Part shown: positions 7,454 through 14,080 of the stretch, piece by piece | How the letters are laid out: every line of letters begins with the position of its first letter | Position numbering within the stretch: position 1 is the first letter of the stretch | Assembly (NCBI GenBank): GCA_021153265.1 | Contig: JAGKTU010000032.1 | Location: forward strand, 1 to 20,269 | Direction of reading: 5' to 3' | Origin: Clostridia bacterium | Lineage (GTDB): Bacteria > Bacillota > Clostridia > Oscillospirales > Oscillospiraceae | DNA: 20,269 nt | Program-made: the position numbers and the translations under genes | The notes under the pieces: model-generated | What the model was told of the DNA's origin: nothing | The model's database searches: none | The model's input: only the letters and a program-made list of their open reading frames with translations

Positions 7454-9880
7454 ATGCCGAATTATGATTTTTCCGCCATTGAGGCGAAGTGGCACAAATA
7501 CTGGGAAGAAAACGATACCTTCCACACCGATGTGTGGGATTTTAGCAAGCCCAAGTACTATGTGCTGGATATGTTCCCTTACCCCTCCGGCGTGGGTCTG
7601 CACGCAGGCCATCCCGAGGGCTACACTGCCACCGACATCATGTCCCGTATGAAGCGGATGCAGGGATTCAACGTTCTGCACCCCATGGGCTATGACTCCT
7701 TCGGTCTGCCTGCTGAGCAGTACGCTGTGGACACCGGCAACCATCCCAACGGCTTTACCCAGAAGAACATCGAGACCTTCTCCGGTCAGCTGAAGGAACT
7801 GGGCTTTGACTACGACTGGAGCAAGGTCGTGGCCACTTCCGACCCTTCCTTCTATAAGTGGACCCAGTGGATCTTCAAGAAGCTGTTCGAGGCCGGTTAC
7901 GCCAAGCGCATTGAGATGCCCGTCAACTGGTGCGAGGCTCTGGGTACGGTTCTGGCCAACGATGAGGTCATCGACGGCAAGTCCGAGCGCGGCGGCTACC
8001 CCGTTGTGAAGAAAATGATGATGCAGTGGGTCATTGACCAGCCTGCTTTTGCCGAAAAACTGCTGGAGGGTCTGGACGAGATCGACTGGCCCGAGTCCAC
8101 CAAGGAGATCCAGCGCAACTGGATCGGCAAGTCCACCGGCGTTGAGGTTGACTTCAAGCTGGTTGGCGGCGGACAGTTCTCCATCTACACCACCTGCATC
8201 GAGACCATCTACGGCATCACCTTCATGGTGCTGGCTCCCGACGGCAAAATCACCGAGAGCTTGCTGGACCGGGTCCAGAACCGGGCAGAGGTGGAAGCTT
8301 ACATCGCCGAGGCTGCCAAGAAGAGCGAGATCGACCGCACCGACGCCAGCAAGACCAAGACCGGCTGCCGGCTGGAGGGCGTTTACGCCATCAATCCTGT
8401 CAACGGCAAGGAAGTGCCTGTGTTCATTGGCGACTTCGTGCTGGGCAACTACGGCACCGGCGCAGTTATGGCAGTTCCCAGCCACGATCAGCGCGACTTT
8501 GAGTACGCCATTGCCCACAACATCCCTATGATCCAGGTCATTGAGGGCCGGGATGTGTCCGAGCGGGCCTTCGAGAAGCAGGATTATCTGGGCAAGGGCT
8601 GCAAGCTGGTCAATTCTCAGGAATTCACCGGTCTGACGGTGGAGGAGGCCAAGGAGGCCATCACCGCTAAGCTGGAAACCATGGGCGTTGCCAGAAGAAA
8701 GAACAATTACCACTTCCGTGAGTGGATCTTCGCCCGTCAGCGCTACTGGGGCGAGCCCGTTCCCTGCGTTTACACCGAGGACGGCAAGACTGTGTTCCTG
8801 CCCGACGAGGAGCTGCCTCTGATCCTGCCCGAGCTGGAGGATTACAAGGGCCACAACGGTCAGGCACCTCTGGAGAATGCCACCGAGTGGAAGATGTACG
8901 ACAATAACGGCATCAAGGGTATCCGGGAAACTTCCACCATGCCCGGCAGCGCAGGTTCTTCCTGGTACTACATGCGTTACATCGATCCCAACAACGACAA
9001 GGCGCTGTGTGATCCCGAACTGCTGAAGCACTGGCTGCCTGTTGACCTGTACGTCGGCGGCCCCGAGCATGCGGTTGGCCATCTGATCTACTCCAGAATC
9101 TGGAACCGCTTCCTCTATGATGAGGGTGTGTCTCCCGTGAAGGAGCCCTTCAAGAAGCTGGTGCATCAGGGCATGATCCTGGGTGAGAACGGCATCAAGA
9201 TGGGCAAGCGCTTCCCCGAATTCGTGGTCAATCCCAGCGACATCGTTCGCGAGTACGGCGCGGATACCCTGCGGCTTTATGAAATGTTCATGGGCCCCCT
9301 GGAGGTTTCCAAGCCCTGGAGCGCCACCGGCGTTGCCGGTGCCAAGAAGTTCATCAACCGTGTTTGGAACTTCTTCTCCGAACCCGCCAACATCGTGGAC
9401 ACCGATGACGGCAAGCTGACCAAGGTGTACCATCAGACCGTGAAGAAGGTCACCTCTGATTTTGAGACTCTGGGCTTCAACACCGCCATCGCTCAGATGA
9501 TGGTCTTCGTCAACGAGGTTTACAAGAACGGTACTTGCCCCAGAGAGTATGCCGAGGGCTTCCTCAAGATGATCTCCTGCATCATCCCCCATGTGGGCGA
9601 GGAACTGTGGCAGCTGATGGGTCATGACAAGACCATCGCCTACGAGAGCTGGCCCACCTACTCCGAGGACAAGTGCAAGGATTCCGAAGTTACCTTCGCT
9701 GTGCAGGTCAACGGTAAGATGCGCGGCACTGTGGTGATGGAGGCTGATCTGGATAACGATGCCGTTGTTAAGAACGTTCTGGCCAACGAGAAAATCGCTG
9801 CGTTCCTGGCAAAACAGCCCGGCGAGATCAGAAAGACCATCGTGGTCAAGAATAAGCTGGTCAATCTGATCGTCAAGTAA
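7454..9880 (+). CDS. leuS: leucine--tRNA ligase
   Basis: Class I aminoacyl-tRNA synthetase that charges tRNA-Leu. The 808-residue length fits the bacterial family. The HIGH motif appears as HAGH at residues 50-53 within PYPSGVGLHAGHPEG. The CP1 editing domain is present (about 220-420), with AVMAVPSHDQRDFEYA carrying the conserved editing aspartate. The WWYM-like SSWYYMRYIDP segment and the anticodon-binding and C-terminal domains are intact. Two motifs depart from those I expect: the threonine-rich editing segment reads TTCIET at 246-251 where TTRPDT is usual, and the second catalytic signature reads KMGKR at 582-586 in place of KMSKS. The frame is unbroken and all other motifs are good, so this is probably a lineage variant and not a dead enzyme. 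AGAGGTGAG precedes the ATG. It ends the smc cluster. Confidence 0.95.
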   Translation: MPNYDFSAIEAKWHKYWEENDTFHTDVWDFSKPKYYVLDMFPYPSGVGLHAGHPEGYTATDIMSRMKRMQGFNVLHPMGYDSFGLPAEQYAVDTGNHPNGFTQKNIETFSGQLKELGFDYDWSKVVATSDPSFYKWTQWIFKKLFEAGYAKRIEMPVNWCEALGTVLANDEVIDGKSERGGYPVVKKMMMQWVIDQPAFAEKLLEGLDEIDWPESTKEIQRNWIGKSTGVEVDFKLVGGGQFSIYTTCIETIYGITFMVLAPDGKITESLLDRVQNRAEVEAYIAEAAKKSEIDRTDASKTKTGCRLEGVYAINPVNGKEVPVFIGDFVLGNYGTGAVMAVPSHDQRDFEYAIAHNIPMIQVIEGRDVSERAFEKQDYLGKGCKLVNSQEFTGLTVEEAKEAITAKLETMGVARRKNNYHFREWIFARQRYWGEPVPCVYTEDGKTVFLPDEELPLILPELEDYKGHNGQAPLENATEWKMYDNNGIKGIRETSTMPGSAGSSWYYMRYIDPNNDKALCDPELLKHWLPVDLYVGGPEHAVGHLIYSRIWNRFLYDEGVSPVKEPFKKLVHQGMILGENGIKMGKRFPEFVVNPSDIVREYGADTLRLYEMFMGPLEVSKPWSATGVAGAKKFINRVWNFFSEPANIVDTDDGKLTKVYHQTVKKVTSDFETLGFNTAIAQMMVFVNEVYKNGTCPREYAEGFLKMISCIIPHVGEELWQLMGHDKTIAYESWPTYSEDKCKDSEVTFAVQVNGKMRGTVVMEADLDNDAVVKNVLANEKIAAFLAKQPGEIRKTIVVKNKLVNLIVK

Positions 9881-9897
9881 GAAAAATTGCAGTTGTG

Positions 9898-9931
9898 GAA
9901 AGATTTTTGTAATTATATTGAAATCTTTCTT
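9898..9931 (+). terminator. weak AT-rich hairpin after leuS, possible terminator
   Basis: A 9-bp inverted repeat (GAAAGATTT at 9898-9906 with AAATCTTTC at 9921-9929) encloses a 14-nt loop. Only two T residues follow before the rpsU -35 box, so it would be a poor intrinsic terminator. It may instead only separate the two transcription units. Confidence 0.25.
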
Positions 9932-9958
9932 GACAATTGGAGAATTGGCGTATATAAT
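9930..9958 (+). promoter_or_regulatory. consensus sigma-A promoter for rpsU
   Basis: TTGACA at 9930-9935 and TATAAT at 9953-9958 match both consensus hexamers perfectly with a 17-nt spacer. Transcription should begin near 9965, just before the structured leader. This is the strength expected of a ribosomal-protein promoter. Confidence 0.85.
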
Positions 9959-9965
9959 AGTCAAG

Positions 9966-10011
9966 CCGATATGGCCCTGAAAGCATCCTGGAACTAGCCG
10001 GATGCCATCGG
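9966..10011 (+). promoter_or_regulatory. structured 5' leader of rpsU, candidate regulatory RNA
   Basis: The 3' arm at 10000-10011 (GGATGCCATCGG) can pair in full with three upstream blocks: CCGAT at 9966-9970, GGC at 9973-9975 and ATCC at 9985-9988. This gives 12 bp interrupted only by bulges of 2 and 9 nt on the 5' side, with an 11-nt apical loop. The last pairs include the first G residues of the purine-rich ribosome binding site (10010-10019), so folding could affect initiation. Autoregulation by S21 is an inference. I cannot assign it to a known leader family. Confidence 0.45.
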
Positions 10012-10025
10012 AGGGAGGGAAAACA

Positions 10026-10208
10026 ATGTCTGAAATTCGCGTCAAGGAAAACGAGTCTCTGGAGTCCGCACTGCGCCGTTTTAAGCGGAGCTGCGCCAAG
10101 GAGGGCGTTATCGCTGAAGTTAAGAAGCGCGAGCACTACGTCAGCCCCAGCCTGAAGCGTAAGCAGAAGTCTGAAGCTGCCCGTAAGAACAAGAGAAAGT
10201 TCTACTAA
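10026..10208 (+). CDS. rpsU: 30S ribosomal protein S21
   Basis: Small basic protein of the 30S platform near the anti-Shine-Dalgarno end of 16S rRNA. The 60-residue product begins MSEIRVKENESLESALRRFKR and has the usual KREHYVSPSLKRK segment and Lys/Arg-rich C-terminus. The frame stays open upstream to an ATG at 10002, but that ATG lies inside the leader stem. The ATG at 10026 has an ideal GGAGGGAGGG just before it and gives the normal S21 N-terminus. The gene has its own perfect promoter and terminator and is monocistronic. Confidence 0.97.
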   Translation: MSEIRVKENESLESALRRFKRSCAKEGVIAEVKKREHYVSPSLKRKQKSEAARKNKRKFY

Positions 10209-10230
10209 TATCCCTCTTGCATTGTGCTTA

Positions 10231-10269
10231 GAGCCGACCTGCTAAACAGCAGGTCGGCTTTTCCTTTTT
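10231..10269 (+). terminator. Rho-independent terminator of rpsU
   Basis: An 11-bp perfect stem (GCCGACCTGCT at 10233-10243 with its complement at 10248-10258) closes an AAAC loop and is followed by TTTTCCTTTTT. It isolates rpsU from the downstream gene. Confidence 0.92.
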
Positions 10270-10278
10270 GGGAATGCG

Positions 10279-10307
10279 TTGACAATCCTTGTAGAATATA
10301 GTAAAAT
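10279..10307 (+). promoter_or_regulatory. sigma-A promoter for the polysaccharide gene
   Basis: TTGACA at 10279-10284 and TAAAAT at 10302-10307 are 17 nt apart, directly after the rpsU terminator. A better -10 hexamer, TATAAT at 10307-10312, would need a 22-nt spacer, so I prefer TAAAAT. Confidence 0.55.
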
Positions 10308-10361
10308 ATAATCCGTAAAATTGGGGCGCTGAGAGAGCCCGGAGGAGATTGAACTTTCCTT

Positions 10362-12254
10362 ATGGAGAAAACAAGAAAAAATATCAACAACCGGGAATGG
10401 AAACGGCGCGTAGTGCTCATCGGCATTCTGGACGTGCTGAGCATTGCCTGCTCCTATTTTTTTGCGCTGCTGCTGCGCTTTGATTTTCGATTCTCCGCCA
10501 TCCATGCCACCTATGTACAGGGTTATTTGAAGGCGCTGCCGGTATGGTGCGTGGTAACGCTGGCGGTGTTCTTTGTATGCCGGCTGTATCACAGTATTTG
10601 GAGCCAGGTCAGCATCCGGGAAATGGAGATGATCATTAAGGCATATGTTTGTCTGATTCCCTGCTATGTGCTGGCGGCGGTGATACTGAAGCTGGAGATG
10701 CCCCGGTCCTATTATGCCATAGGCTTCCTGCTGAACTTCGGCGCAACCACACTCCTGCGGTTTTCCTATCGCATGGTGCGGATGATTGCGAAAAATCTGC
10801 GCCCCCGGGATCAGGAAGAAATGGATCGGATCATGGTCATCGGTGCCGGCGCTGCCGGTCAGATGCTGCTGAAGGAACTGCATACTACCAGCCGTCTGAA
10901 GGGCAAGGTCTGTTGCATCATCGATGACAACCCCAACAAGTGGGGCAGAGTCATGGAAGGTGTGGAGATCGTGGGTGGCCGCCGGGATATTATTCCCATG
11001 GCTCAGAAATATGACATTACCCGAATCATTTTTGCCATTCCTACCTGCTCTATGGAGCAGCGGACCGCGATCCTGAACATCTGCAAGGAGACCGGATGCA
11101 AGCTGCAGACCATCCCCGGCATGTATCAGCTGGTGAACAACGAAGTCAGCATCACCCATCTGCGGGATGTGGATATCGTGGACTTGCTGGGTCGGGAGCA
11201 GGTTCGGGTCAACAATGACGAGATCTTTGCGGATATCACCGGAAAAGTGGTGCTGGTCACCGGCGGCGGTGGTTCCATCGGCAGTGAGCTGTGCCGTCAG
11301 ATTGCCAAGGCTGCGCCCAAGCGTCTGGTGATCTTCGATATCTATGAAAATAACGCCTATGCCATCCAGCAGGAACTGATCCGCAGTTGTCCCCGGCTGG
11401 ATCTGGTGGTGCTCATTGGTTCGGTGCGAAATACCAACCGGATCAATTCTGTGATGCGCACCTATCAGCCGGACATCGTCTTCCATGCCGCTGCCCACAA
11501 GCATGTGCCGCTGATGGAGCAGAGTCCCAATGAGGCTATCAAGAATAACGTCATCGGTACGTACAAGACTGCCAAGGCTGCTGCTGATCAGGGTGTGAAA
11601 AAATTCGTGCTGATCTCCACGGACAAGGCCGTGAACCCCACCAATATCATGGGCGCATCCAAGCGGCTGTGCGAGATGGTGGTGCAGATGATGGACCGCA
11701 AAAGTGCGTCCACCAACTTTGTTGCGGTGCGGTTTGGCAACGTTCTGGGCAGCAACGGCAGCGTGATTCCGCTGTTTAAAAAGCAGATCGCCGAGGGCGG
11801 CCCGGTGACGGTGACGGATAAGCGGGTAATCCGCTACTTTATGACCATTCCCGAGGCGGTGTCCCTGGTGCTGCAGGCGTCCTATTACGCCAAGGGCGGC
11901 GAGATCTTCGTGCTGGAGATGGGCGAGCCGGTGAAGATCGACGATATGGCGAGAAATCTGATTCGCCTGTCCGGATTGCGTCCGGATGTGGACATCAAGA
12001 TCGAATACATCGGCCTGCGGCCCGGCGAAAAGCTCTATGAGGAGCTGCTGATGAACGAAGAGGGTATGCAGGACACGGATAACAAGCTGATCCACATCGG
12101 AAAGCCCATCGAAATGGACGATGCGTGGTTTGAAAAGAAACTGGGCGAGCTGGATGCTGCCAGCCGGATGGAGAGCGATCACATCAAGGTGCTGGTGTCC
12201 GAGATGGTGCCGACGTATAAATACGAAACCGAACGGCAGCCGGTAGGCGTTTAA
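10362..12254 (+). CDS. membrane-bound nucleotide-sugar 4,6-dehydratase, CapD/WbpM/PglF type
   Basis: Surface polysaccharide biosynthesis enzyme of the family that dehydrates UDP-GlcNAc (or a related UDP-sugar) to a 4-keto-6-deoxy intermediate. The 630-residue protein starts with about four membrane helices (first near residues 16-40, last near 120-145). A CoA/NAD-binding-like domain follows with the motif VIGAGAAGQMLL. The catalytic short-chain dehydrogenase domain has TGGGGSIG at 300-307. Active-site residues match the PglF/WbpM pattern: Thr420-Asp421, Met430 and Lys434, Met taking the usual Tyr place. In-frame TGA at 10350 makes ATG 10362 the first possible start, although GGAGGAG lies unusually far (14 nt) upstream. 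No glycosyltransferase or other capsule gene is adjacent. It has its own promoter and terminator, so it appears to be a solitary gene. The exact sugar substrate cannot be read from sequence. Confidence 0.9.
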   Translation: MEKTRKNINNREWKRRVVLIGILDVLSIACSYFFALLLRFDFRFSAIHATYVQGYLKALPVWCVVTLAVFFVCRLYHSIWSQVSIREMEMIIKAYVCLIPCYVLAAVILKLEMPRSYYAIGFLLNFGATTLLRFSYRMVRMIAKNLRPRDQEEMDRIMVIGAGAAGQMLLKELHTTSRLKGKVCCIIDDNPNKWGRVMEGVEIVGGRRDIIPMAQKYDITRIIFAIPTCSMEQRTAILNICKETGCKLQTIPGMYQLVNNEVSITHLRDVDIVDLLGREQVRVNNDEIFADITGKVVLVTGGGGSIGSELCRQIAKAAPKRLVIFDIYENNAYAIQQELIRSCPRLDLVVLIGSVRNTNRINSVMRTYQPDIVFHAAAHKHVPLMEQSPNEAIKNNVIGTYKTAKAAADQGVKKFVLISTDKAVNPTNIMGASKRLCEMVVQMMDRKSASTNFVAVRFGNVLGSNGSVIPLFKKQIAEGGPVTVTDKRVIRYFMTIPEAVSLVLQASYYAKGGEIFVLEMGEPVKIDDMARNLIRLSGLRPDVDIKIEYIGLRPGEKLYEELLMNEEGMQDTDNKLIHIGKPIEMDDAWFEKKLGELDAASRMESDHIKVLVSEMVPTYKYETERQPVGV

Positions 12255-12264
12255 ACAACATAGC

Positions 12265-12299
12265 AAAAGCCAAGCGGCGTGATGCTGCTTGGCTTTTTT
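12265..12299 (+). terminator. Rho-independent terminator of the polysaccharide gene, possibly bidirectional
   Basis: An 11-bp stem (AAAAGCCAAGC at 12265-12275 and its complement at 12287-12297) is followed by a six-T run at 12294-12299. The four A residues opening the 5' arm give a short T-run on the other strand, so it may also end the convergent minus-strand gene. Confidence 0.9.
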
Positions 12300-12332
12300 A
12301 TATGGAATCGTGCGCATGGATGTGCGGAAGGT

Positions 12333-12683
12333 TTAGCTGAGGGCTTCGCTCCACGCAATCTGGACATCTTCGCCCCAATCATCTGAACCATAGCATCTGA
12401 TGGACTTGTTATTGGCACATTTTTTCTTGGAATAATCAATGATGATCTGCAAATCGCCAACGGCAATCCTTGCACATTCATTTTCACAAAATTCGACGGT
12501 GTATTCTGCGCCCTTTAAGTGCTTGGGGTGGCAAAGCGGCACAGCGCACAGAATGTGGAAATGGTTGTCTGTGCCATAGACGCAAACAACATCGCGCTCT
12601 TTTTCAATTACAACACCCATGTTTCTTTCACGAAACATTTGGGGATTTTTGGTGAATAAAGTAAACTTGAATGCGTATCTCAT
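12333..12683 (-). CDS. hypothetical protein, 116 residues
   Basis: I do not recognise this protein. It begins MRYAFKFTLFTKNPQMF and looks soluble, with no signal peptide or membrane segment, an alternating hydrophobic pattern suggesting beta strands, six cysteines scattered without a clear zinc-binding spacing, and an acidic C-terminus. It is likely real: AAAGGAG lies 8 nt before the ATG, and a well-spaced promoter sits upstream on the same strand. It converges with the polysaccharide gene and shares the terminator region at 12265-12299. It is transcribed separately from the minus-strand gene at 12816-13520. Confidence 0.7.
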   Translation of the reverse strand: MRYAFKFTLFTKNPQMFRERNMGVVIEKERDVVCVYGTDNHFHILCAVPLCHPKHLKGAEYTVEFCENECARIAVGDLQIIIDYSKKKCANNKSIRCYGSDDWGEDVQIAWSEALS

Positions 12684-12726
12684 ACAGTATTCTCCTTTTG
12701 CTGTATGTATTTATTTGCTTGTCTGT

Positions 12727-12755
12727 AGTATATCACAGAGAAATAAACAGTGCAA
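12727..12755 (-). promoter_or_regulatory. sigma-A promoter for the 116-residue hypothetical gene
   Basis: On the minus strand TTGCAC (complement of 12750-12755) and TATACT (complement of 12727-12732) are 17 nt apart and point at the gene starting at 12683. The predicted leader is about 35-40 nt. Confidence 0.6.
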
Positions 12756-12794
12756 GTACGAGGAGAAGGTGACCGGGCGGTGAGGGCAGGTTTC

Positions 12795-12815
12795 GGGAGG
12801 GCCAATGACCCTCCC
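12795..12815. repeat. REP-like palindrome at the end of a minus-strand gene
   Basis: GGGAGGG at 12795-12801 and CCCTCCC at 12809-12815 form a perfect 7-bp inverted repeat around a 7-nt loop. Read on the minus strand it follows directly on the stop codon as CTGTAAGGGAGGG. No T-run follows, so it is a poor terminator. Its frame (CTGTA then G-run, ending in a C-run) resembles the palindrome at 15854-15879. Confidence 0.5.
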
Positions 12816-13520
12816 TTACAGAATAATGTCGCCGAGTTCTTGATAAAGGCCGACAGCATGGGTAACGCTGAGGGGTTCGGCGCGGCGGAGGAGTTGGGTT
12901 AGGTCGGATTCGGTGCGGTGTAGGCGGAAGACGGCGGAAGTGGGTGTGATTTCGATTTGGTAGTGGCAGCAGAGGGCTTCGTCGGCGTGACCGCCTTCGA
13001 GGGTCTCAGAAAACGGCGTTTGGCTACAGCCGGATTCAGTGAGTGCCAACGCACAGCCATCCAAGGACACATCCAACCAGATATCCCGGCCTGCCCAGGG
13101 GGTAAGGTATTCCTCCACGGGTGTGTCGATGGGAACGGGGGGCAGGAACACCGGACAGTCAAGCTCTTTGGCATAGAAATGGGACACGGCAGTGGGGCAG
13201 GGGAGGCGCTGGAGCAGGTGCTTCACAAGGGCGGCGGTCTCCGGTTCGTCCGGGCGCTGGAAGTCCAGCAGGACGCCGCTGCTGGAGAACTTTTCAGAGA
13301 GCAGGGCGAGTTGACAGACGATCAGCTCTGGGTCATGACCGCAGATAGGGGTGCGGTCGTTGAGGATCAGAAGAGAACCCTCCGGCAGGACAGTGGGAAG
13401 GTTGGAAAGGGCGGTGCCATAAGGGGAAAAATGGCAGGCCATCCAGGCAATTGGTTGGTTTTTCGCAGAAAAATTGCGAAATTCTGCGGCTGTCATAGCC
13501 AGATAACCTGTGATTGCCAT
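12816..13520 (-). CDS. hypothetical protein, 234 residues
   Basis: Unrecognised. The product starts MAITGYLAMTAAEFRNF and shows alternating strands and helices (for example GSLLILNDRTP and SSGVLLDFQRP followed by ETAALVKHLLQRL) that suggest an alpha/beta, perhaps barrel-like, fold. I see no catalytic signature, signal peptide or membrane helix. I take the ATG at 13518-13520, because GGAGGG lies 8 nt upstream of it. A TTG two codons earlier is possible but worse placed. It is divergent from yqeG, whose -35 box overlaps this start codon, so the two genes may interfere in expression. The stop codon abuts a REP-like palindrome. Confidence 0.72.
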   Translation of the reverse strand: MAITGYLAMTAAEFRNFSAKNQPIAWMACHFSPYGTALSNLPTVLPEGSLLILNDRTPICGHDPELIVCQLALLSEKFSSSGVLLDFQRPDEPETAALVKHLLQRLPCPTAVSHFYAKELDCPVFLPPVPIDTPVEEYLTPWAGRDIWLDVSLDGCALALTESGCSQTPFSETLEGGHADEALCCHYQIEITPTSAVFRLHRTESDLTQLLRRAEPLSVTHAVGLYQELGDIIL

Positions 13521-13548
13521 GGACAAATCCCTCCTGCCGTGGTATAAT
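13520..13548 (+). promoter_or_regulatory. sigma-A promoter for yqeG and the M24 peptidase
   Basis: TGGACA at 13520-13525 and TATAAT at 13543-13548 are 17 nt apart. The -35 box overlaps the start codon region of the divergent minus-strand gene. Transcription would start near 13555, about 27 nt before the yqeG ATG. Confidence 0.65.
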
Positions 13549-13581
13549 CGCTGTATATCTTATGAAACTATGGAGGCTGCT

Positions 13582-14079
13582 ATGCCCATTTCTCTGCTGC
13601 CGAAGCATATCACCTGCGCCACCACCGATCTGACGGTGGAGTTCCTGAAAAATGAGGGTATCCGGCTGCTGATGCTGGATTTTGACAATACCATCGTTCC
13701 CTACACCACCAGCACCCCCACCGAGGCCATGGACAAGTGGCTGCGGGAGATGGCGGCTTCCGAGATCCCTATCTGCGTGGTGTCCAATTCCAAAAAAGGC
13801 CGGGTGAAGGTCTTCTGCGAAAAGTACGGGATCCCCTGCATCACCCATGCGAAAAAGCCTTTTTCTAAGGGCATCGTGGAATGTTTGCAAAAGTTCGGCG
13901 TTCCTGCGGAAGAGGCCGCGCTGGTGGGCGATCAGATCTACACGGACACCTTGGGCGCGAATGGCGTAGGGGTTCGCTCCATCCTGGTTAAGGCCATTGA
14001 CAATCATAATTTCTGGCTGAAGGCACGGCATGTGCTGGAAAAGCCCTTCATTTTTGCCGCAAGAAAAAGGAGAATCTAA
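13582..14079 (+). CDS. yqeG: YqeG family HAD IIIA-type phosphatase
   Basis: Haloacid dehalogenase superfamily protein of the YqeG group, which in Bacillus opens the yqeG-yqeH-aroE-yhbY-nadD-yqeK-rsfS operon. The physiological substrate is unknown. The 165-residue product shows HAD motif I as DFDNT (the first Asp is the nucleophile), motif II in VVSNSKKGR, the motif III lysine in KKPFSKG and motif IV in VGDQIYTD. I chose ATG 13582, with GGAGG 5 nt upstream. The frame extends upstream to 13510, but that would start before the promoter's predicted start site. Its stop is one base before the ATG of the next gene, whose ribosome binding site lies inside the yqeG 3' end, so the two are co-translated. 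Confidence 0.9.
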   Translation: MPISLLPKHITCATTDLTVEFLKNEGIRLLMLDFDNTIVPYTTSTPTEAMDKWLREMAASEIPICVVSNSKKGRVKVFCEKYGIPCITHAKKPFSKGIVECLQKFGVPAEEAALVGDQIYTDTLGANGVGVRSILVKAIDNHNFWLKARHVLEKPFIFAARKRRI

Positions 14080-14080
14080 T

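Noticed and set aside
7439..10099. An 886-codon minus-strand frame opposite leuS and rpsU
   Set aside because: Same antisense artefact, covering two real genes and the rpsU promoter, with no ribosome binding site of its own.
10242..12317. A 691-codon minus-strand frame opposite the polysaccharide dehydratase
   Set aside because: It covers two terminators and a promoter of the plus strand, and its His-rich translation is typical of antisense shadow.
12957..13547. A 196-codon plus-strand frame opposite the 234-residue hypothetical gene
   Set aside because: It has no ribosome binding site and overlaps the yqeG promoter. The minus-strand frame has a clear GGAGGG and a sensible start, so I prefer the minus strand, though neither is a recognised family.
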